Positions 20,981 to 29,384 of a DNA stretch of 64,000 bases are shown here, piece after piece. A program made the position numbers and the translations under genes. The stretch is taken from assembly GCF_030817315.1 (NCBI RefSeq), contig NZ_JAUSZF010000001.1, positions 3,553,001 to 3,617,000 on the forward strand. The letters are read 5' to 3'. How positions within the stretch are numbered: position 1 is the first letter of the stretch; each line of letters opens with the position of its first letter. The notes beneath the pieces are model-generated. The model worked only from the letters and a program-made list of their open reading frames with translations, was not told the origin of the DNA and searched no databases. Source of the DNA: Sphingomonas faeni (GTDB lineage Bacteria; Pseudomonadota; Alphaproteobacteria; Sphingomonadales; Sphingomonadaceae).

Positions 20981-21518
20981 ATGGCGATCGGGGTGGGTGT
21001 GGTCCTGAACGGGGGCCGAAATCGCGTCACGCAGGCGCGGACGGTGCGCAAGGACGGGTGGACCGCGGCACGACGCGAGGGGTTCCTGCTAGCGCTGTCG
21101 ATGACGGCGAACGTGACGACGGCGGCGATCGGTGTCGGGATCACGCCCTCGGGGGCGCATGCGCTGCGGCGGCGGGAGCCGGCGTTCGCGGCGCTTTGGG
21201 CGGAGGCCCTAGTCAGCGGGTATGATCGGCTGGAGGAGGCTTTGCTGATGATTACGCTGGCGGGGCTGCGGGGCGAGCCGGCAGTTTGTTGCAGGGCCGA
21301 TGCCGGGGTTCGGGGCGATGCACCTGTCAGGGTTGCAGGCGGTGCAGGTCGGGATGTCGATGCTGGCGCGCTTTCGGGCGGCGCAGGCGGGCGGCAGTGG
21401 CGGCAAGCGGCCGCAGCATCGGCGGGCGACGGTGTCGGAGACCAACGCTTCGATCGCGAAGAAGCTGGATTCGCTGGCGCAGCGGTTGCGCGCGTCTTCG
21501 GTCGAGGGCGAGGCATGA
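20981..21518 (+). pseudogene. GTA small terminase-like protein (g1), one frameshift
   Basis: The first half carries a helix-turn-helix-like region (ALSMTANVTTAAIGVGITPS, then AHALRRREPAFAALW) and LEEALLMITLAGLRGE. Homology-like sequence then continues in the next frame as RQFVAGPMPGFGAMHLSGLQ and ends LAQRLRASSVEGEA. Removing one C at 21278-21279 (GAGCCGG) joins them as GERQFVAGP. The full protein would be about 178 residues. It lies directly before the large terminase, with the stop overlapping its ATG, so it is the recognition subunit of the packaging motor by position. Small terminases diverge strongly, so the family name rests partly on context. Confidence 0.65.
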
Positions 21519-22996
21519 GCGACGATCTGGAGGGCGCGGTGGCGATCGATGCTTCAGTCGATGCCCCAGTCGGTGATGCGCTCGACGAGAGAATCGACGA
21601 TGAGCTCGATGATGAGCTCGACGAGAGATTCGATGAGACGTTGGGCGAGGGGGCCGAGGTGGAGGGTGACGCGCCTCGCGATGTCATTGCGGAACTGGCG
21701 GTGTTGCCGGCGGCGCGGCGGGCTACGCTGCTCGGGCGGCTGACGTCGGCGGAGCGGCACGAACTGCATGACCGGTGGGCGATCTGGGCGCATCCGGGGC
21801 AGCATCTCGCGGCGGGGGATGCGCGCGACGACTGGCGGGTCTGGGTGATCCTGGCGGGGCGCGGGTTCGGCAAGACCCGCGCCGGGGCGGAGTGGGTCAG
21901 TCAGGTGGCTCGGGACAATCCGGGGGCCCGCATCGCTCTGGTCGGGGCGACGATCGAGGACGTGCGGCGGGTCATGATCGAGGGGGAGAGCGGGCTGCTC
22001 GCGGTGGCGCGCGATGACGAGGAGCCGGTCTGGCGGGCCGGGCTGGGGGAGCTGCGGTTTGCGAACGGGGCGTTGGCTTCGGCCTATTCCGCGGAGGCGC
22101 CGGAGGGGTTGCGCGGGCCGGAGCATCACATGGCGTGGTGCGACGAGGTGGCGAAATGGCGCAACGGGAATGCGACCTGGGACAATCTGATGATGGGGCT
22201 TCGGCTGGGGACGCTGCCGCGGATCGTGGTGACGACGACGCCTCGGCCGGTGGCGCTGTTGCGGCGGATCCTGGCTTTGCCGGGGGTGGTGCGGTCGCAG
22301 GGGCGGACCGCGGATAACCTGCATCTGCCGGTGAGCTTCGTGGAGTCGATGACGGCGTCTTACGCGGGGACGCGGTTGGGGCGGCAGGAGCTGGATGGCG
22401 AGCTGATCGAGGATGTCGTGGGGGCGCTTTGGACGCGGGCGTTGGTGGAGTCGCGGCGGAAGGCCTTTGCGCCCGAGGTGACGCGGGTGGTCGTCGGGGT
22501 CGATCCTCCCGCCGGGAGTGTTTCCGGGGGGCCTGGGGATGCCTGCGGGATCGTGGTCGTGGCGCTCGGGGTCGATGGGTTTGCGTATGTGCTGGAGGAT
22601 GCGAGGGTGTCGGGGGCTAGTCCGGAGGGATGGGCTCGGGCTGTTGCCGAGTGTGCCGAGCGGCACGGGGCCGACCGGGTGATCGCGGAGGCCAACCAGG
22701 GGGGGAAGATGGTGGGGAGCGTTCTCTCTGGCGCGGACCGGGCGATGCCGGTGAAGTTGGTGCATGCGGCGCTGGGGAAGGTGGCGCGGGCGGAGCCGGT
22801 GGTGGCTTTGTATGAGTCCGGGCGGGCCTGGCATGTGGGGGCGTTTCCGGATCTTGAGGACGAGCTTTGCGGGCTGATTGCGGGCGGCGGGTATGAGGGG
22901 CCGGGACGGTCGCCTGATCGGGCGGATGCGCTGGTTTGGGCTATGACGGAGGTGATGCTGGGGCCGCGGGCGCGGGTTTCGGTTCGGGTGCTTTAG
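21515..22996 (+). CDS. GTA large terminase (g2)
   Basis: 493 residues. An acidic low-complexity N-terminus (residues about 10-50, repeated DE pairs) precedes the ATPase domain. Walker A reads VILAGRGFGKTRAGAEW and Walker B reads MAWCDEVAKW, with the coupling segment VVTTTPRP. The nuclease domain begins VVVGVDPPAG and has a later acidic site at SPDRADALVWA. It pumps host DNA into GTA heads and cuts it headful-wise. The start overlaps the stop of g1 (ATGA). The acidic insert is longer than I would expect for the family. Confidence 0.93.
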   Translation: MSDDLEGAVAIDASVDAPVGDALDERIDDELDDELDERFDETLGEGAEVEGDAPRDVIAELAVLPAARRATLLGRLTSAERHELHDRWAIWAHPGQHLAAGDARDDWRVWVILAGRGFGKTRAGAEWVSQVARDNPGARIALVGATIEDVRRVMIEGESGLLAVARDDEEPVWRAGLGELRFANGALASAYSAEAPEGLRGPEHHMAWCDEVAKWRNGNATWDNLMMGLRLGTLPRIVVTTTPRPVALLRRILALPGVVRSQGRTADNLHLPVSFVESMTASYAGTRLGRQELDGELIEDVVGALWTRALVESRRKAFAPEVTRVVVGVDPPAGSVSGGPGDACGIVVVALGVDGFAYVLEDARVSGASPEGWARAVAECAERHGADRVIAEANQGGKMVGSVLSGADRAMPVKLVHAALGKVARAEPVVALYESGRAWHVGAFPDLEDELCGLIAGGGYEGPGRSPDRADALVWAMTEVMLGPRARVSVRVL

Positions 22997-23036
22997 GTTT
23001 GCTCCCGTCTTGGTGGTGAGGGGTAACGGGTTGTTT

Positions 23037-23312
23037 CCTCCCCTCCCTGGAAGGGAGGGGCTGGGGGTGGGTCGGCCGGTTTTTGCCGCGGGGGTCTGGA
23101 TATGCGGAAGCCGACCCACCCCCTACCCCTCCCTTCCAGGGAGGGGGGGAAAGGGGTTTTTGCCCTCTCCCTGATGGGGAGAGGGAAGGAGGAGCCGTAG
23201 GCGACGGGAGGGTGAGGGGTGGTTGGGATTGGCGTTCCTAGCCTCACTCCCCTCTCCCTCCCACGCGCAAGGGCGCGTGGGCCCCTCCCTCTCCCCGGAG
23301 GGGCGAGGGAAT
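23037..23312. repeat. Two REP-doublets in tandem between g2 and g3
   Basis: The first, 23037-23150, has arms CCCTCCCTGGAAGGGAGGGG and the matching CCCTTCCAGGGAGGGG, with GGGTCGGC/GCCGACCC inner arms. The second, 23163-23312, is copy A of the family that recurs through the cluster: GGAGGAGCCGTAGGCGACGG in the left half, CCCACGCGCAAGGGCGCGTG in the right half, and a shared end (CCGGAGGGGCGAGGG) just before the next ribosome site. Confidence 0.9.
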
Positions 23313-23328
23313 TTACAGGAGATCATCC

Positions 23329-24450
23329 ATGAAATTGTTCGGGTGGAAATCCGGGCGCGATGAGTCGCGGCCGGTGTTGTCGCGTGCGCTCAGCGCGCCT
23401 GGGTTTCAGGGCGCGTTTGGGGATGTGCCGTACTCTTACGAGGCGCAGGTGCGGGCGGGGTATCTGGGGAATGCGATCGTCCAGCGGGCGGTGAAGCTGG
23501 TGGTGGAGTGCGTCGGGTCGGCGCCTTTGGTGGCTTCGGATCCGGCTCTGGTCGCGTTGGTGACGGCGCGGTCCGGGGGGCAGTCGCTGATCGAGACGGT
23601 GGCGGCGCAGATGCTGTTGCATGGGAATGCGTATGTGCAGGTGCTGCGCGACGTCGATGGGGGCGCGGCGGAGTTGTTTGCGCTTCGGCCCGAGCGGGTA
23701 GCCGTTGAAGCGGACTCCAGTGGGTGGCCGGCGGCGTATCGGTATCGGGTCGGGGAGCGGGTTACTCGGCTGCACGCGGATGCGGTTCGGCCGGAGGTGA
23801 TCCACCTGAAGAGCTTCAATCCGGTCGATGATCATTATGGGTTGGGGTGTTTGGGGGCGGCTTCGGGCGCGGTGGCGATCCACAATGCGGCGGCGCGGTG
23901 GAACAAGGCTTTGCTGGATAACGCGGCGCGGCCTTCGGGGGCGCTGATGTACGATCCGAAGGATGGCGCGGTGCTGTCGACGGAGCAGTTCGAGCGGTTG
24001 CGGGGGGAGCTGGAGGCGTCGTTCTCGGGGGCGGGGAATGCGGGGCGGCCGATGCTGCTGGAGGGGGGCCTGAGGTGGCAGGCGTTGAGTCTGTCCCCTG
24101 CCGATATGGATTTCGTGGGGACGAAGGCGGCGGCGGCGCGGGAGATCGCGCTGGCGTTCGGGGTGCCGCCGATGTTGCTCGGGCTGCCGGGGGATAACTC
24201 TTACGCGAATTACCGGGAGGCTAACCGCGCGCTTTGGCGGCTGGGGGTTTTGCCGTTGGCGTCTTCGGTTTTGACGGGGATCGCTCAGGGGTTGGCCGGG
24301 TGGTTCGAGGGGGCGGCGATCTCGGTCGATCTCGATCGGGTGCCGGCGCTGGTCGAGGATCGGGAGCGGCTTTGGGGGATGGTGTCTGCGGCTTCGTTTC
24401 TTAGCGATGCGGAGAAGCGGGCGCTGCTGGAAATTCAGGAGGTGGTCTGA
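23329..24450 (+). CDS. GTA portal protein, HK97 family (g3)
   Basis: 373 residues. Typical portal signatures include VQRAVKLVVECVGSAP near the start, LLHGNAYVQVLRD, VIHLKSFNPVDDHYGLG and the clip/stem region IALAFGVPPMLLGLPGDNSY with YREANRALWRLGVLPL. The protein forms the ring through which DNA enters the head. AGGAG stands 8 bases before the ATG, immediately after a repeat copy. The stop overlaps the next gene (TGATG). Confidence 0.93.
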   Translation: MKLFGWKSGRDESRPVLSRALSAPGFQGAFGDVPYSYEAQVRAGYLGNAIVQRAVKLVVECVGSAPLVASDPALVALVTARSGGQSLIETVAAQMLLHGNAYVQVLRDVDGGAAELFALRPERVAVEADSSGWPAAYRYRVGERVTRLHADAVRPEVIHLKSFNPVDDHYGLGCLGAASGAVAIHNAAARWNKALLDNAARPSGALMYDPKDGAVLSTEQFERLRGELEASFSGAGNAGRPMLLEGGLRWQALSLSPADMDFVGTKAAAAREIALAFGVPPMLLGLPGDNSYANYREANRALWRLGVLPLASSVLTGIAQGLAGWFEGAAISVDLDRVPALVEDRERLWGMVSAASFLSDAEKRALLEIQEVV

Positions 24451-24755
24451 TGGATGGGGTGGTTTTGGCGCAGTTGATGCGGCAGGGGGCTGAGCGGGGC
24501 GTGGACCTCGTGACGTTGCGGGCGATCGTGGAGGAGGCTGGGGAGTTGGGGGCGGCTCGGGCCTTGGCGCGGGTTGCTTTGAGTGACGAGCGGGCTCGGG
24601 AGGACGTGGCGGAGTTGCGCGAGCTGCTGGCGGCGTGGCGGGATGCGAAGCGGTCGGTTTGGAAGGCGGTGGTGGGGTGGATCGCTCGGCTGGCGATGGC
24701 GCTGATGCTTGCGGGGCTGGCGGTGAAGCTGGGGTTTGCCGCGTGGTTGAAGTGA
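24450..24755 (+). CDS. DUF6127-like GTA protein
   Basis: 101 residues: a helical N-terminal part rich in Glu/Arg (LRAIVEEAGELGAARALARV, DVAELRELLAAWRDAKRS) and one C-terminal membrane-like helix, about 74-96 (WIARLAMALMLAGLAVKLGF). Position between portal and prohead protease and the overlap on both sides mark it as part of the GTA operon. The family name is from memory of sphingomonad clusters. The function is unknown; a single-pass membrane protein in a head operon might assist assembly at the membrane or act in release. Confidence 0.7.
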   Translation: MDGVVLAQLMRQGAERGVDLVTLRAIVEEAGELGAARALARVALSDERAREDVAELRELLAAWRDAKRSVWKAVVGWIARLAMALMLAGLAVKLGFAAWLK

Positions 24756-25129
24756 TCCCCGGCGAGGTGGCGTTCGCTGGGTATGCGGCGGTGTTCGATG
24801 TCGTCGATCGGGCGGGGGATGTGGTGCGGCGGGGGGCGTTCGCTGGGGCTGGGGTGGTGCCTTTGTTGTGGCAGCATCATGGGGGGGCGGTTGGTTTGCT
24901 CGCGTCGGTTCGAGAGGATGCGCGGGGGTTGCGGGTCGAGGGGGTGGTTGAGGATCCGGAGCTGGCTCGGTTGGTGCGGGGTGGGGCGGTGGCTGGGCTG
25001 TCTGTCGGGTATCGGGCTTTGTCTGTGCGGCAGGGGGTGCGGCGGGAGTTGCTGGAAGTGACGCTGGTGGAGGTTAGTTTGGTGGCGGTTCCTATGCAGG
25101 CTTTGGCTCGGGTCGAGGTGGTGGCTTAG
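24743..25129 (+). CDS. GTA prohead protease, HK97 family (g4)
   Basis: 128 residues, short but complete for the GTA type. FAGYAAVFDVVDRAGDVVRR is the conserved opening. The catalytic His is in LLWQHHGGAVG and the Ser in AGLSVGYRAL. It ends with ELLEVTLVEVSLVAVPM, the usual final strand. It matures the capsid protein. The start is uncertain between GTG 24743 and GTG 24752; both overlap or abut the preceding stop. No scaffold gene is separate, as usual in this group. Confidence 0.9.
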   Translation: MVEVIPGEVAFAGYAAVFDVVDRAGDVVRRGAFAGAGVVPLLWQHHGGAVGLLASVREDARGLRVEGVVEDPELARLVRGGAVAGLSVGYRALSVRQGVRRELLEVTLVEVSLVAVPMQALARVEVVA

Positions 25130-25144
25130 CGACGTGTCCTAAAA

Positions 25145-25290
25145 CCCTCTCCCCGTCGGGGAGAGGGACGGAGGAGCCGTAGGCGACGGGAGGGTGAGGG
25201 GCTTTGGGGTGGGTGTTCCTAGCCTCACGCCCCTCTCCCTCCCACGCGCAAGGGCGCGCGGGCCCCTCCCTCTCCCCGTAGGGGCGAGGG
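25145..25290. repeat. Cluster repeat, copy B, between g4 and g5
   Basis: A complete copy: left arm CCCTCTCCCCGTCGGGGAGA, core GGAGGAGCCGTAGGCGACGG, right half CCCACGCGCAAGGGCGCGCG, end CCCCGTAGGGGCGAGGG. Nearly identical to copy A over most of its length. Confidence 0.92.
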
Positions 25291-25354
25291 AATTTCGAAG
25301 TTTCATTGGGCGTCCTGCGGGGCGCCTTTTTTCGTTTCATGCGAGGAGATGGAC

Positions 25355-26356
25355 ATGGGTGTTGTTGACCGGCCGGTTCTGGAGGGGGCGGCGCCTCTGG
25401 GTGTCAGTGCGGCGTTTGCGGGGTTCGTTCGGACTGGCGCTACGTTGGAGATGAAGGCTTTTACCGGGGTTACTGGGGACTCTGGCGGGTTTGCGGTGCC
25501 GCGGGAGATCGATGCTCAGATCGATACTTTGCTGAAGGCGGTGTCGCCGATCCGGTCGATCGCGAACGTGGTGAAGGTTGGCTCGGCCGGGTATCGCAAG
25601 CTGGTGACGGCGAGCGGTACGCCTTCGGGGTGGGCGGCGGAGGATGCGGCGCGGCCGCAGACGGCTTCGCCGGTGTTCGTCGAGATCGCGCCGCCTACGG
25701 GGGAGCTGTATGCCAATCCCTCGGCGAGCCAGGCGATGCTCGACGATGCCGCGTTCGATGTCGAGGAGTGGCTGGCGGGCGAGATCGCTATGGAGTTTGC
25801 GAAGGCCGAGGGGGCGGCTTTCGTGTCCGGGTCGGGCGTGTCGCGGCCCAAGGGGTTTCTGACGTCGGCTACTGCTGCGACTGCGGATGGGGTGCGGGCT
25901 TTCGGGACCTTGCAGTATCTGGCTAGCGGTACGGCGGGGGACTTTTCGGCGAACCCGCAGGAGCGGTTGATCGATCTGGTTCAGTCCTTGCGGGGGCCTT
26001 ATCGGCAGGGGGCCAGCTTCGTCATGAATGCGGCGACCTTGGCGCGGATTCGGAAGTTCAAGACGACGGATGGCGCGTTCGTCTGGGCGCCGAGCCTGGC
26101 GGCTGGGGTGCCGGCTACGCTGCTCGGCTATCCGGTGGTGGAGGCCGAGGACATGCCGGACATTGCGGCGAATGCGCTGGCGATCGCGTTCGGGAATTTC
26201 CGGGCTGGGTATATTATCGCCGAGCGGACCGAGACTGGGATCCTGCGTGATCCTTATACCAACAAGCCTTTCGTCAATTTCTACGCGACCAAGCGGGTCG
26301 GTGGGTGCGTGACGAATTCCGAGGCGATCAAGTTGATGAAGTTCTCGGTGGCTTGA
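25355..26356 (+). CDS. GTA major capsid protein, HK97 family (g5)
   Basis: 333 residues. No long delta domain remains beyond about 30 residues before GDSGGFAVPREIDAQI. Family motifs include GWAAEDAARPQTASPVFVEI, LYANPSASQAMLDDAAFDVE, FVSGSGVSRPKGFL and GYPVVEAEDMPDIAANALAI. It forms the shell. I chose the second ATG (25355) because GAGGAG lies 6 bases before it, while it abuts the first ATG at 25349. Confidence 0.95.
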   Translation: MGVVDRPVLEGAAPLGVSAAFAGFVRTGATLEMKAFTGVTGDSGGFAVPREIDAQIDTLLKAVSPIRSIANVVKVGSAGYRKLVTASGTPSGWAAEDAARPQTASPVFVEIAPPTGELYANPSASQAMLDDAAFDVEEWLAGEIAMEFAKAEGAAFVSGSGVSRPKGFLTSATAATADGVRAFGTLQYLASGTAGDFSANPQERLIDLVQSLRGPYRQGASFVMNAATLARIRKFKTTDGAFVWAPSLAAGVPATLLGYPVVEAEDMPDIAANALAIAFGNFRAGYIIAERTETGILRDPYTNKPFVNFYATKRVGGCVTNSEAIKLMKFSVA

Positions 26357-26389
26357 GGGACGGGGAGGGGTTTGGGTCGAGGAGTGCTC

Positions 26390-26460
26390 GTTCCAACGCC
26401 CCTCTCCCTCCCACGCGCAAAGGGCGCGCGGGCCCCTCCCTCTCCCCGGAGGGGCGAGGG
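26390..26460. repeat. Cluster repeat, half copy C, between g5 and g6
   Basis: Only the right half is present (CCCCTCTCCCTCCCACGCGC to GGAGGGGCGAGGG), with one extra A in the central A run. It ends 18 bases before the g6 start. Confidence 0.9.
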
Positions 26461-26478
26461 AAGATAGGAGACATCGTT

Positions 26479-27039
26479 ATGACGGGGTCGGCGATTTCTG
26501 CCGGGGTGATCGCTGAGGTGGTCGTCGCGGCTAGGGCTTTGTTGCGGGTGGAGACGGGGGAGGATGCGGTGCTCTCGCGGTTGGCGCAGACGGCTTTGCT
26601 GCTGGGGGAGGCTTTTCTGGGGGCGGCGGTGATTGGGCGGCCGTTCGAGGATGTGGTGACCAGTGCGGCGGGGTGGCGGCGGTTGTTGGTTGCGCCGGTT
26701 ACCGTGATTGCTGGGGTTACTGGGTTGCCTGGCGAGGGGGCTCCGTTCGTGTTGGCGGTCGGGGCTTATGCGGTCGATATCGATGCGGATGGGGTTGGTT
26801 GGGTTCGTGTCCTGGCGGCGGGGTCTGCTGGTCGCGTGGCTGTCGCGTATTCGGCCGGGCTTGCAGTGAGCTTCGAGGCGGTGCCCGCCCCGATCGCGCA
26901 GGGGGTGGCGATGCTGGTGGCGCATCTGTTCGATCACCGGGAGAGCGATGTGGCGCCGCCGGCGGCGGTGGCGGCTTTGTGGCGGCCGTATCGGCGGATG
27001 CGGTTGGGTCTTGGGGTGCAGCCCGGAACCTTGGCGTGA
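26479..27039 (+). CDS. GTA head-tail connector (g6)
   Basis: 186 residues of the gp6-like/phiE125-gp8-like connector type. ETGEDAVLSRLAQTALLLGE and FLGAAVIGRPFEDVV form the helical start, then a beta core (WRRLLVAPVTVIAGVTGLPG) and IAQGVAMLVAHLFDHRES, with ALWRPYRRMRLG at the end. The LLxHW-like helix with PYRxxRL closure is typical. It bridges portal and tail. Its stop overlaps the GTG of the next gene, which is the DUF3168 protein. A separate head-closure gene (g7) is not found between them. Confidence 0.85.
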   Translation: MTGSAISAGVIAEVVVAARALLRVETGEDAVLSRLAQTALLLGEAFLGAAVIGRPFEDVVTSAAGWRRLLVAPVTVIAGVTGLPGEGAPFVLAVGAYAVDIDADGVGWVRVLAAGSAGRVAVAYSAGLAVSFEAVPAPIAQGVAMLVAHLFDHRESDVAPPAAVAALWRPYRRMRLGLGVQPGTLA

Positions 27040-27419
27040 GTGCGCGGGGGGTCTTGCAGACTGCCGTCGTGGCTCGGCTGAACGCGGTGTTGGATGTCAG
27101 CGTGTTCGATGCGCCGCCGGTGCGTGGGGGGCTGCCTTACGCGGTGGTCGACGAGCCGGTGCTGTCGGACTGGAGCACGAAGACCTGGGTCGGGCGGGAA
27201 GGGCGCGTTCTGCTGACGCTGTTCGATGGTGGGGAGCGGCCGGTTCGGGTGCGCGCTCTGCTGGCCGCGGCGGAGGAGGGGTTGGAGGCGCTTCCGGCCG
27301 ATCTTGGTGAGGGGTGGCGGGTGGTTCGGTTGGCGCTGGTTCGGTCTCGGGTGCTGCGGGTTGGGGATCGGTGGCGGGGGACGTCGGAGTTTCTGGTGCG
27401 GATGTACCGGGAGAGTTGA
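27036..27419 (+). CDS. GTA tail-completion protein, DUF3168 (g8)
   Basis: 127 residues. VLQTAVVARLNAVLDVSVFD, then GGLPYAVVDEPVLSDWSTKT and GREGRVLLTLFDGGERPVRV follow the DUF3168 pattern; RVLRVGDRWRGTSEFLVRMY is the standard end. It caps the tail tube at the connector. The GTG start overlaps the g6 stop. Confidence 0.92.
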   Translation: MSARGVLQTAVVARLNAVLDVSVFDAPPVRGGLPYAVVDEPVLSDWSTKTWVGREGRVLLTLFDGGERPVRVRALLAAAEEGLEALPADLGEGWRVVRLALVRSRVLRVGDRWRGTSEFLVRMYRES

Positions 27420-27441
27420 GCTTCGAGACTTGGGAGATGCA

Positions 27442-27487
27442 CCGCGAAGGCGCGGTGCAGGCTGGGTCCCCGCCTTCGCGGGGAAAC
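27442..27487. repeat. Single REP-like hairpin between g8 and g9
   Basis: GCGAAGGCGCGG and CCCCGCCTTCGCGGGG make a short hairpin of the family at 15566-15616, not of the larger cluster repeat. Confidence 0.6.
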
Positions 27488-27503
27488 ATGGAGGGGAGCT
27501 GAC

Positions 27504-27911
27504 ATGGCGGTGGAGAAGGGGAGTGCGTTCCTGCTGAAGGTGGGGAACGGGGCGGCGCCGGTGGTCTACGCGACGGTCGCGGGGCTGCGGACGACGCAGA
27601 TGTCGGTGAATGGGGAGGCTATCGTTGTCACCACGAAGGATTCCGGGGGGTGGCGGCAGTTGCTGTCGGGGGCTGGGGTTCGGAGCGTTTCGGTTTCGGG
27701 GGCTGGGGTTTTTACCGGGTCGGTGGCGGAGTTGCGGGTGAAGGCCAGCGCGCTGTCGGGCGTGCTGGATGATTATCGGCTGGCGTTCGAGGGCGGGGAT
27801 ACGATGACGGGGAAGTTCCTGGTTTCTCGGCTGGACTATGCCGGGGATTTCAATGGGGAGCGGTCTTATACGCTCAGCCTGGAGAGTTCTGGGGCTGTTG
27901 TTGTGGGTTAG
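27504..27911 (+). CDS. GTA major tail tube protein (g9)
   Basis: 135 residues of the TP901-1-like major tail protein family. KGSAFLLKVGNGAAPVVYAT, GLRTTQMSVNGEAIVVTTKD, WRQLLSGAGVRSVSVSGAGV and GKFLVSRLDYAGDFNGERSY correspond to the strands of the tube fold. It polymerises to form the short tail tube. It is preceded by GGAG 9 bases before the ATG. Confidence 0.93.
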   Translation: MAVEKGSAFLLKVGNGAAPVVYATVAGLRTTQMSVNGEAIVVTTKDSGGWRQLLSGAGVRSVSVSGAGVFTGSVAELRVKASALSGVLDDYRLAFEGGDTMTGKFLVSRLDYAGDFNGERSYTLSLESSGAVVVG

Positions 27912-27923
27912 GTTTGTCCCTTT

Positions 27924-28071
27924 TCCCTCTCCCTCTCGGGGAGAGGGAAGGAGGAGCCGCTTGGCGACGGGAGGGTGAGGGGTTTTGGGATTAGCGTCCT
28001 GAGCCTCACTCCCCTCTCCCTCCCACGCGCAAGGGCGCGCGGGCCCCTCCCTCTCCCCGGAGGGGCGAGGG
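27924..28071. repeat. Cluster repeat, copy D, between g9 and g10
   Basis: A complete copy with the core altered slightly (GGAGGAGCCGCTTGGCGACG) and the same right half as copies B and E. The next gene starts 20 bases after its end. Confidence 0.92.
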
Positions 28072-28090
28072 AATTTGGAAGGATTCTATC

Positions 28091-28405
28091 ATGACGGATT
28101 TGGCGAATTCGGTTCGGGGGGAGGGGGCTCTTCGGGTTGGGGGGGAGACTCTTGTTTTGCGGCCTAGCTTTGCGGCTTTGGTGGCCGCCGAAAGCGAGTT
28201 GGGGTCCTTGTTTGCGCTGGTCGAGCGCGCCGCCGACGGAAAGCTTGGGATTGGGGAGATGGTGGGGCTGTTCTGGCATTGCCTGCGCGAGTGTCCCGAG
28301 GGGGTTACTCGGGAGCGGTTGGGGGAGGCTGTCGTCGAGGCGGGGCTGGCGGCGGTCACGCCGGTGTTGCGGGTGCTGTTGCGGCAGATCCTGGCGGGGA
28401 AGTGA
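28091..28405 (+). CDS. GTA tail assembly protein (g10, Phage_TAC_11 type)
   Basis: 104 residues. GGETLVLRPSFAALVAAESE followed by LGSLFALVERAADGKLGIGE is the signature of the GTA family protein g10. The rest is helical (VGLFWHCLRECPEGVTRERL). Comparable proteins chaperone the tape measure during tail assembly. The stop overlaps the next GTG (GTGA). Confidence 0.88.
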   Translation: MTDLANSVRGEGALRVGGETLVLRPSFAALVAAESELGSLFALVERAADGKLGIGEMVGLFWHCLRECPEGVTRERLGEAVVEAGLAAVTPVLRVLLRQILAGK

Positions 28406-28593
28406 CGTTTTCCGACAGCGCTGGGCGGCTCGCCGGGTTTGCGGGGGCGGTGTTGGGGTGGGGGCCGGAGGTGTTCTGGCGGGCTACGCCGGCGGAATTG
28501 GCGGGGGTCGTGGGGGCTTTGGTGGGCGACGTTACGGCGCCGCCGGATGCTTCGACGATCGCGCGGCTGAGGGGGGCTTTTCCTGATGGATGA
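28402..28593 (+). CDS. GTA tail assembly chaperone (g10.1, Rcc01693-like)
   Basis: 63 residues: VLGWGPEVFWRATPAELAGV is the conserved centre of this very small family found between g10 and the tape measure. It ends LRGAFPDG and overlaps the tape-measure ATG by 8 bases. By analogy with tailed phages the two small proteins before the tape measure act together as chaperones. Confidence 0.85.
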   Translation: MTFSDSAGRLAGFAGAVLGWGPEVFWRATPAELAGVVGALVGDVTAPPDASTIARLRGAFPDG

Positions 28594-29134
28594 TCTTGAT
28601 GCGGCTTTGGTGAGTGTGCGGGCGGACACCGCTGGATTTTCGCGTGATGTCGAGGCGATGCGGGGGGAGTTGGAGGGGGTGCTCGGGAGCGGGGCGGAGC
28701 GGGCCGCGCTTCGGCTGGAGGTGGGGCTGTTGCGGGCGGTTCGGTCGGGGAAGCTGGGGTTCGAGGAGCTGAAGGGGGTGGCTCTGTCGGCGCTGGATGC
28801 GATTGCTTCGGCGGCTTTGAAGGCTGGGGTGCAGTCTGTTCTTGGCGGTGGGGGGGTGAGTGGGGCGTTGGCAGGGTTGGTTGGTGGGTTGCCTGGGCGG
28901 GCGACCGGCGGGCCGGTTTCTCCGGGGCGGGCTTATGTCGTGGGGGAGCGGGGGGCGGAGGTTTTCGTGCCTACCTCCAGCGGGCGGGTTGAGGTTGGGG
29001 CGCCGGGGGGCGGGGTTCGGGAGGTTAGGGTGGCTATTACGGTGAATGCTGTTGGGGGGAGTGCTGCGGGGGTGCTGGCGCAGTCGGGGCGGCAGGTGGC
29101 GAGGGCGGTTAAGGCGGCTTTGGCGGTGGAGTGA
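28586..29134 (+). CDS. GTA tape measure protein, short (g11)
   Basis: 182 residues, consistent with the very short tail of GTA particles. A helical start (ADTAGFSRDVEAMRGELEGV) and the motif AYVVGERGAEVFVPTSSGRV close to the C-terminus match the GTA/phage lambda-type tape measure ends. A glycine-rich patch (GGGGVSGALAGLVGGLPG, about residues 90-107) separates them. It sets tail length and probably helps DNA entry. Confidence 0.85.
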   Translation: MDDLDAALVSVRADTAGFSRDVEAMRGELEGVLGSGAERAALRLEVGLLRAVRSGKLGFEELKGVALSALDAIASAALKAGVQSVLGGGGVSGALAGLVGGLPGRATGGPVSPGRAYVVGERGAEVFVPTSSGRVEVGAPGGGVREVRVAITVNAVGGSAAGVLAQSGRQVARAVKAALAVE

Positions 29135-29179
29135 GGCGGCAGCGGCGTAGGGCTGCGGCGGATAGCCGTCCTCCGATCC

Positions 29180-29369
29180 GTCATTCCCGCGCAGGCGGGA
29201 AGCCATACTGGCTGGCCGACGGGAATGACCGCTGGCGTTCGAGGTTATGGGTCCCCGCTTCCGCGGGGATGACGGAGAGCTGTGGGTGGGCGTTCCTAGC
29301 CTCACTCCCCTCTCCCTCCCACGCGCAAGGGCGCGCGGGCCCCTCCCTCTCCCCGTAGGGGCGAGGGAC
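29180..29369. repeat. REP-doublet plus half copy E of the cluster repeat, between g11 and g12
   Basis: 29180-29275 is a pair of short hairpins (TCATTCCCGCGCAGGCGGGA and TCCCCGCTTCCGCGGGGATG). 29286-29369 is the right half of the cluster repeat, ending CCCCGTAGGGGCGAGGG 15 bases before the next ATG. Confidence 0.85.
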
Positions 29370-29384
29370 AGTAGGAGAACATTT

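Noticed and set aside
20981-21518. Programmed frameshifting in the GTA small terminase
   Set aside because: No slippery heptamer or following stem is evident at 21270-21290, and four other genes show the same kind of one-base excess, so error or decay is the simpler reading.
27442-27487. Rho-independent terminator between g8 and g9
   Set aside because: The hairpin has no T run after it and the cluster must be transcribed through, so it is listed only as a REP-like repeat.
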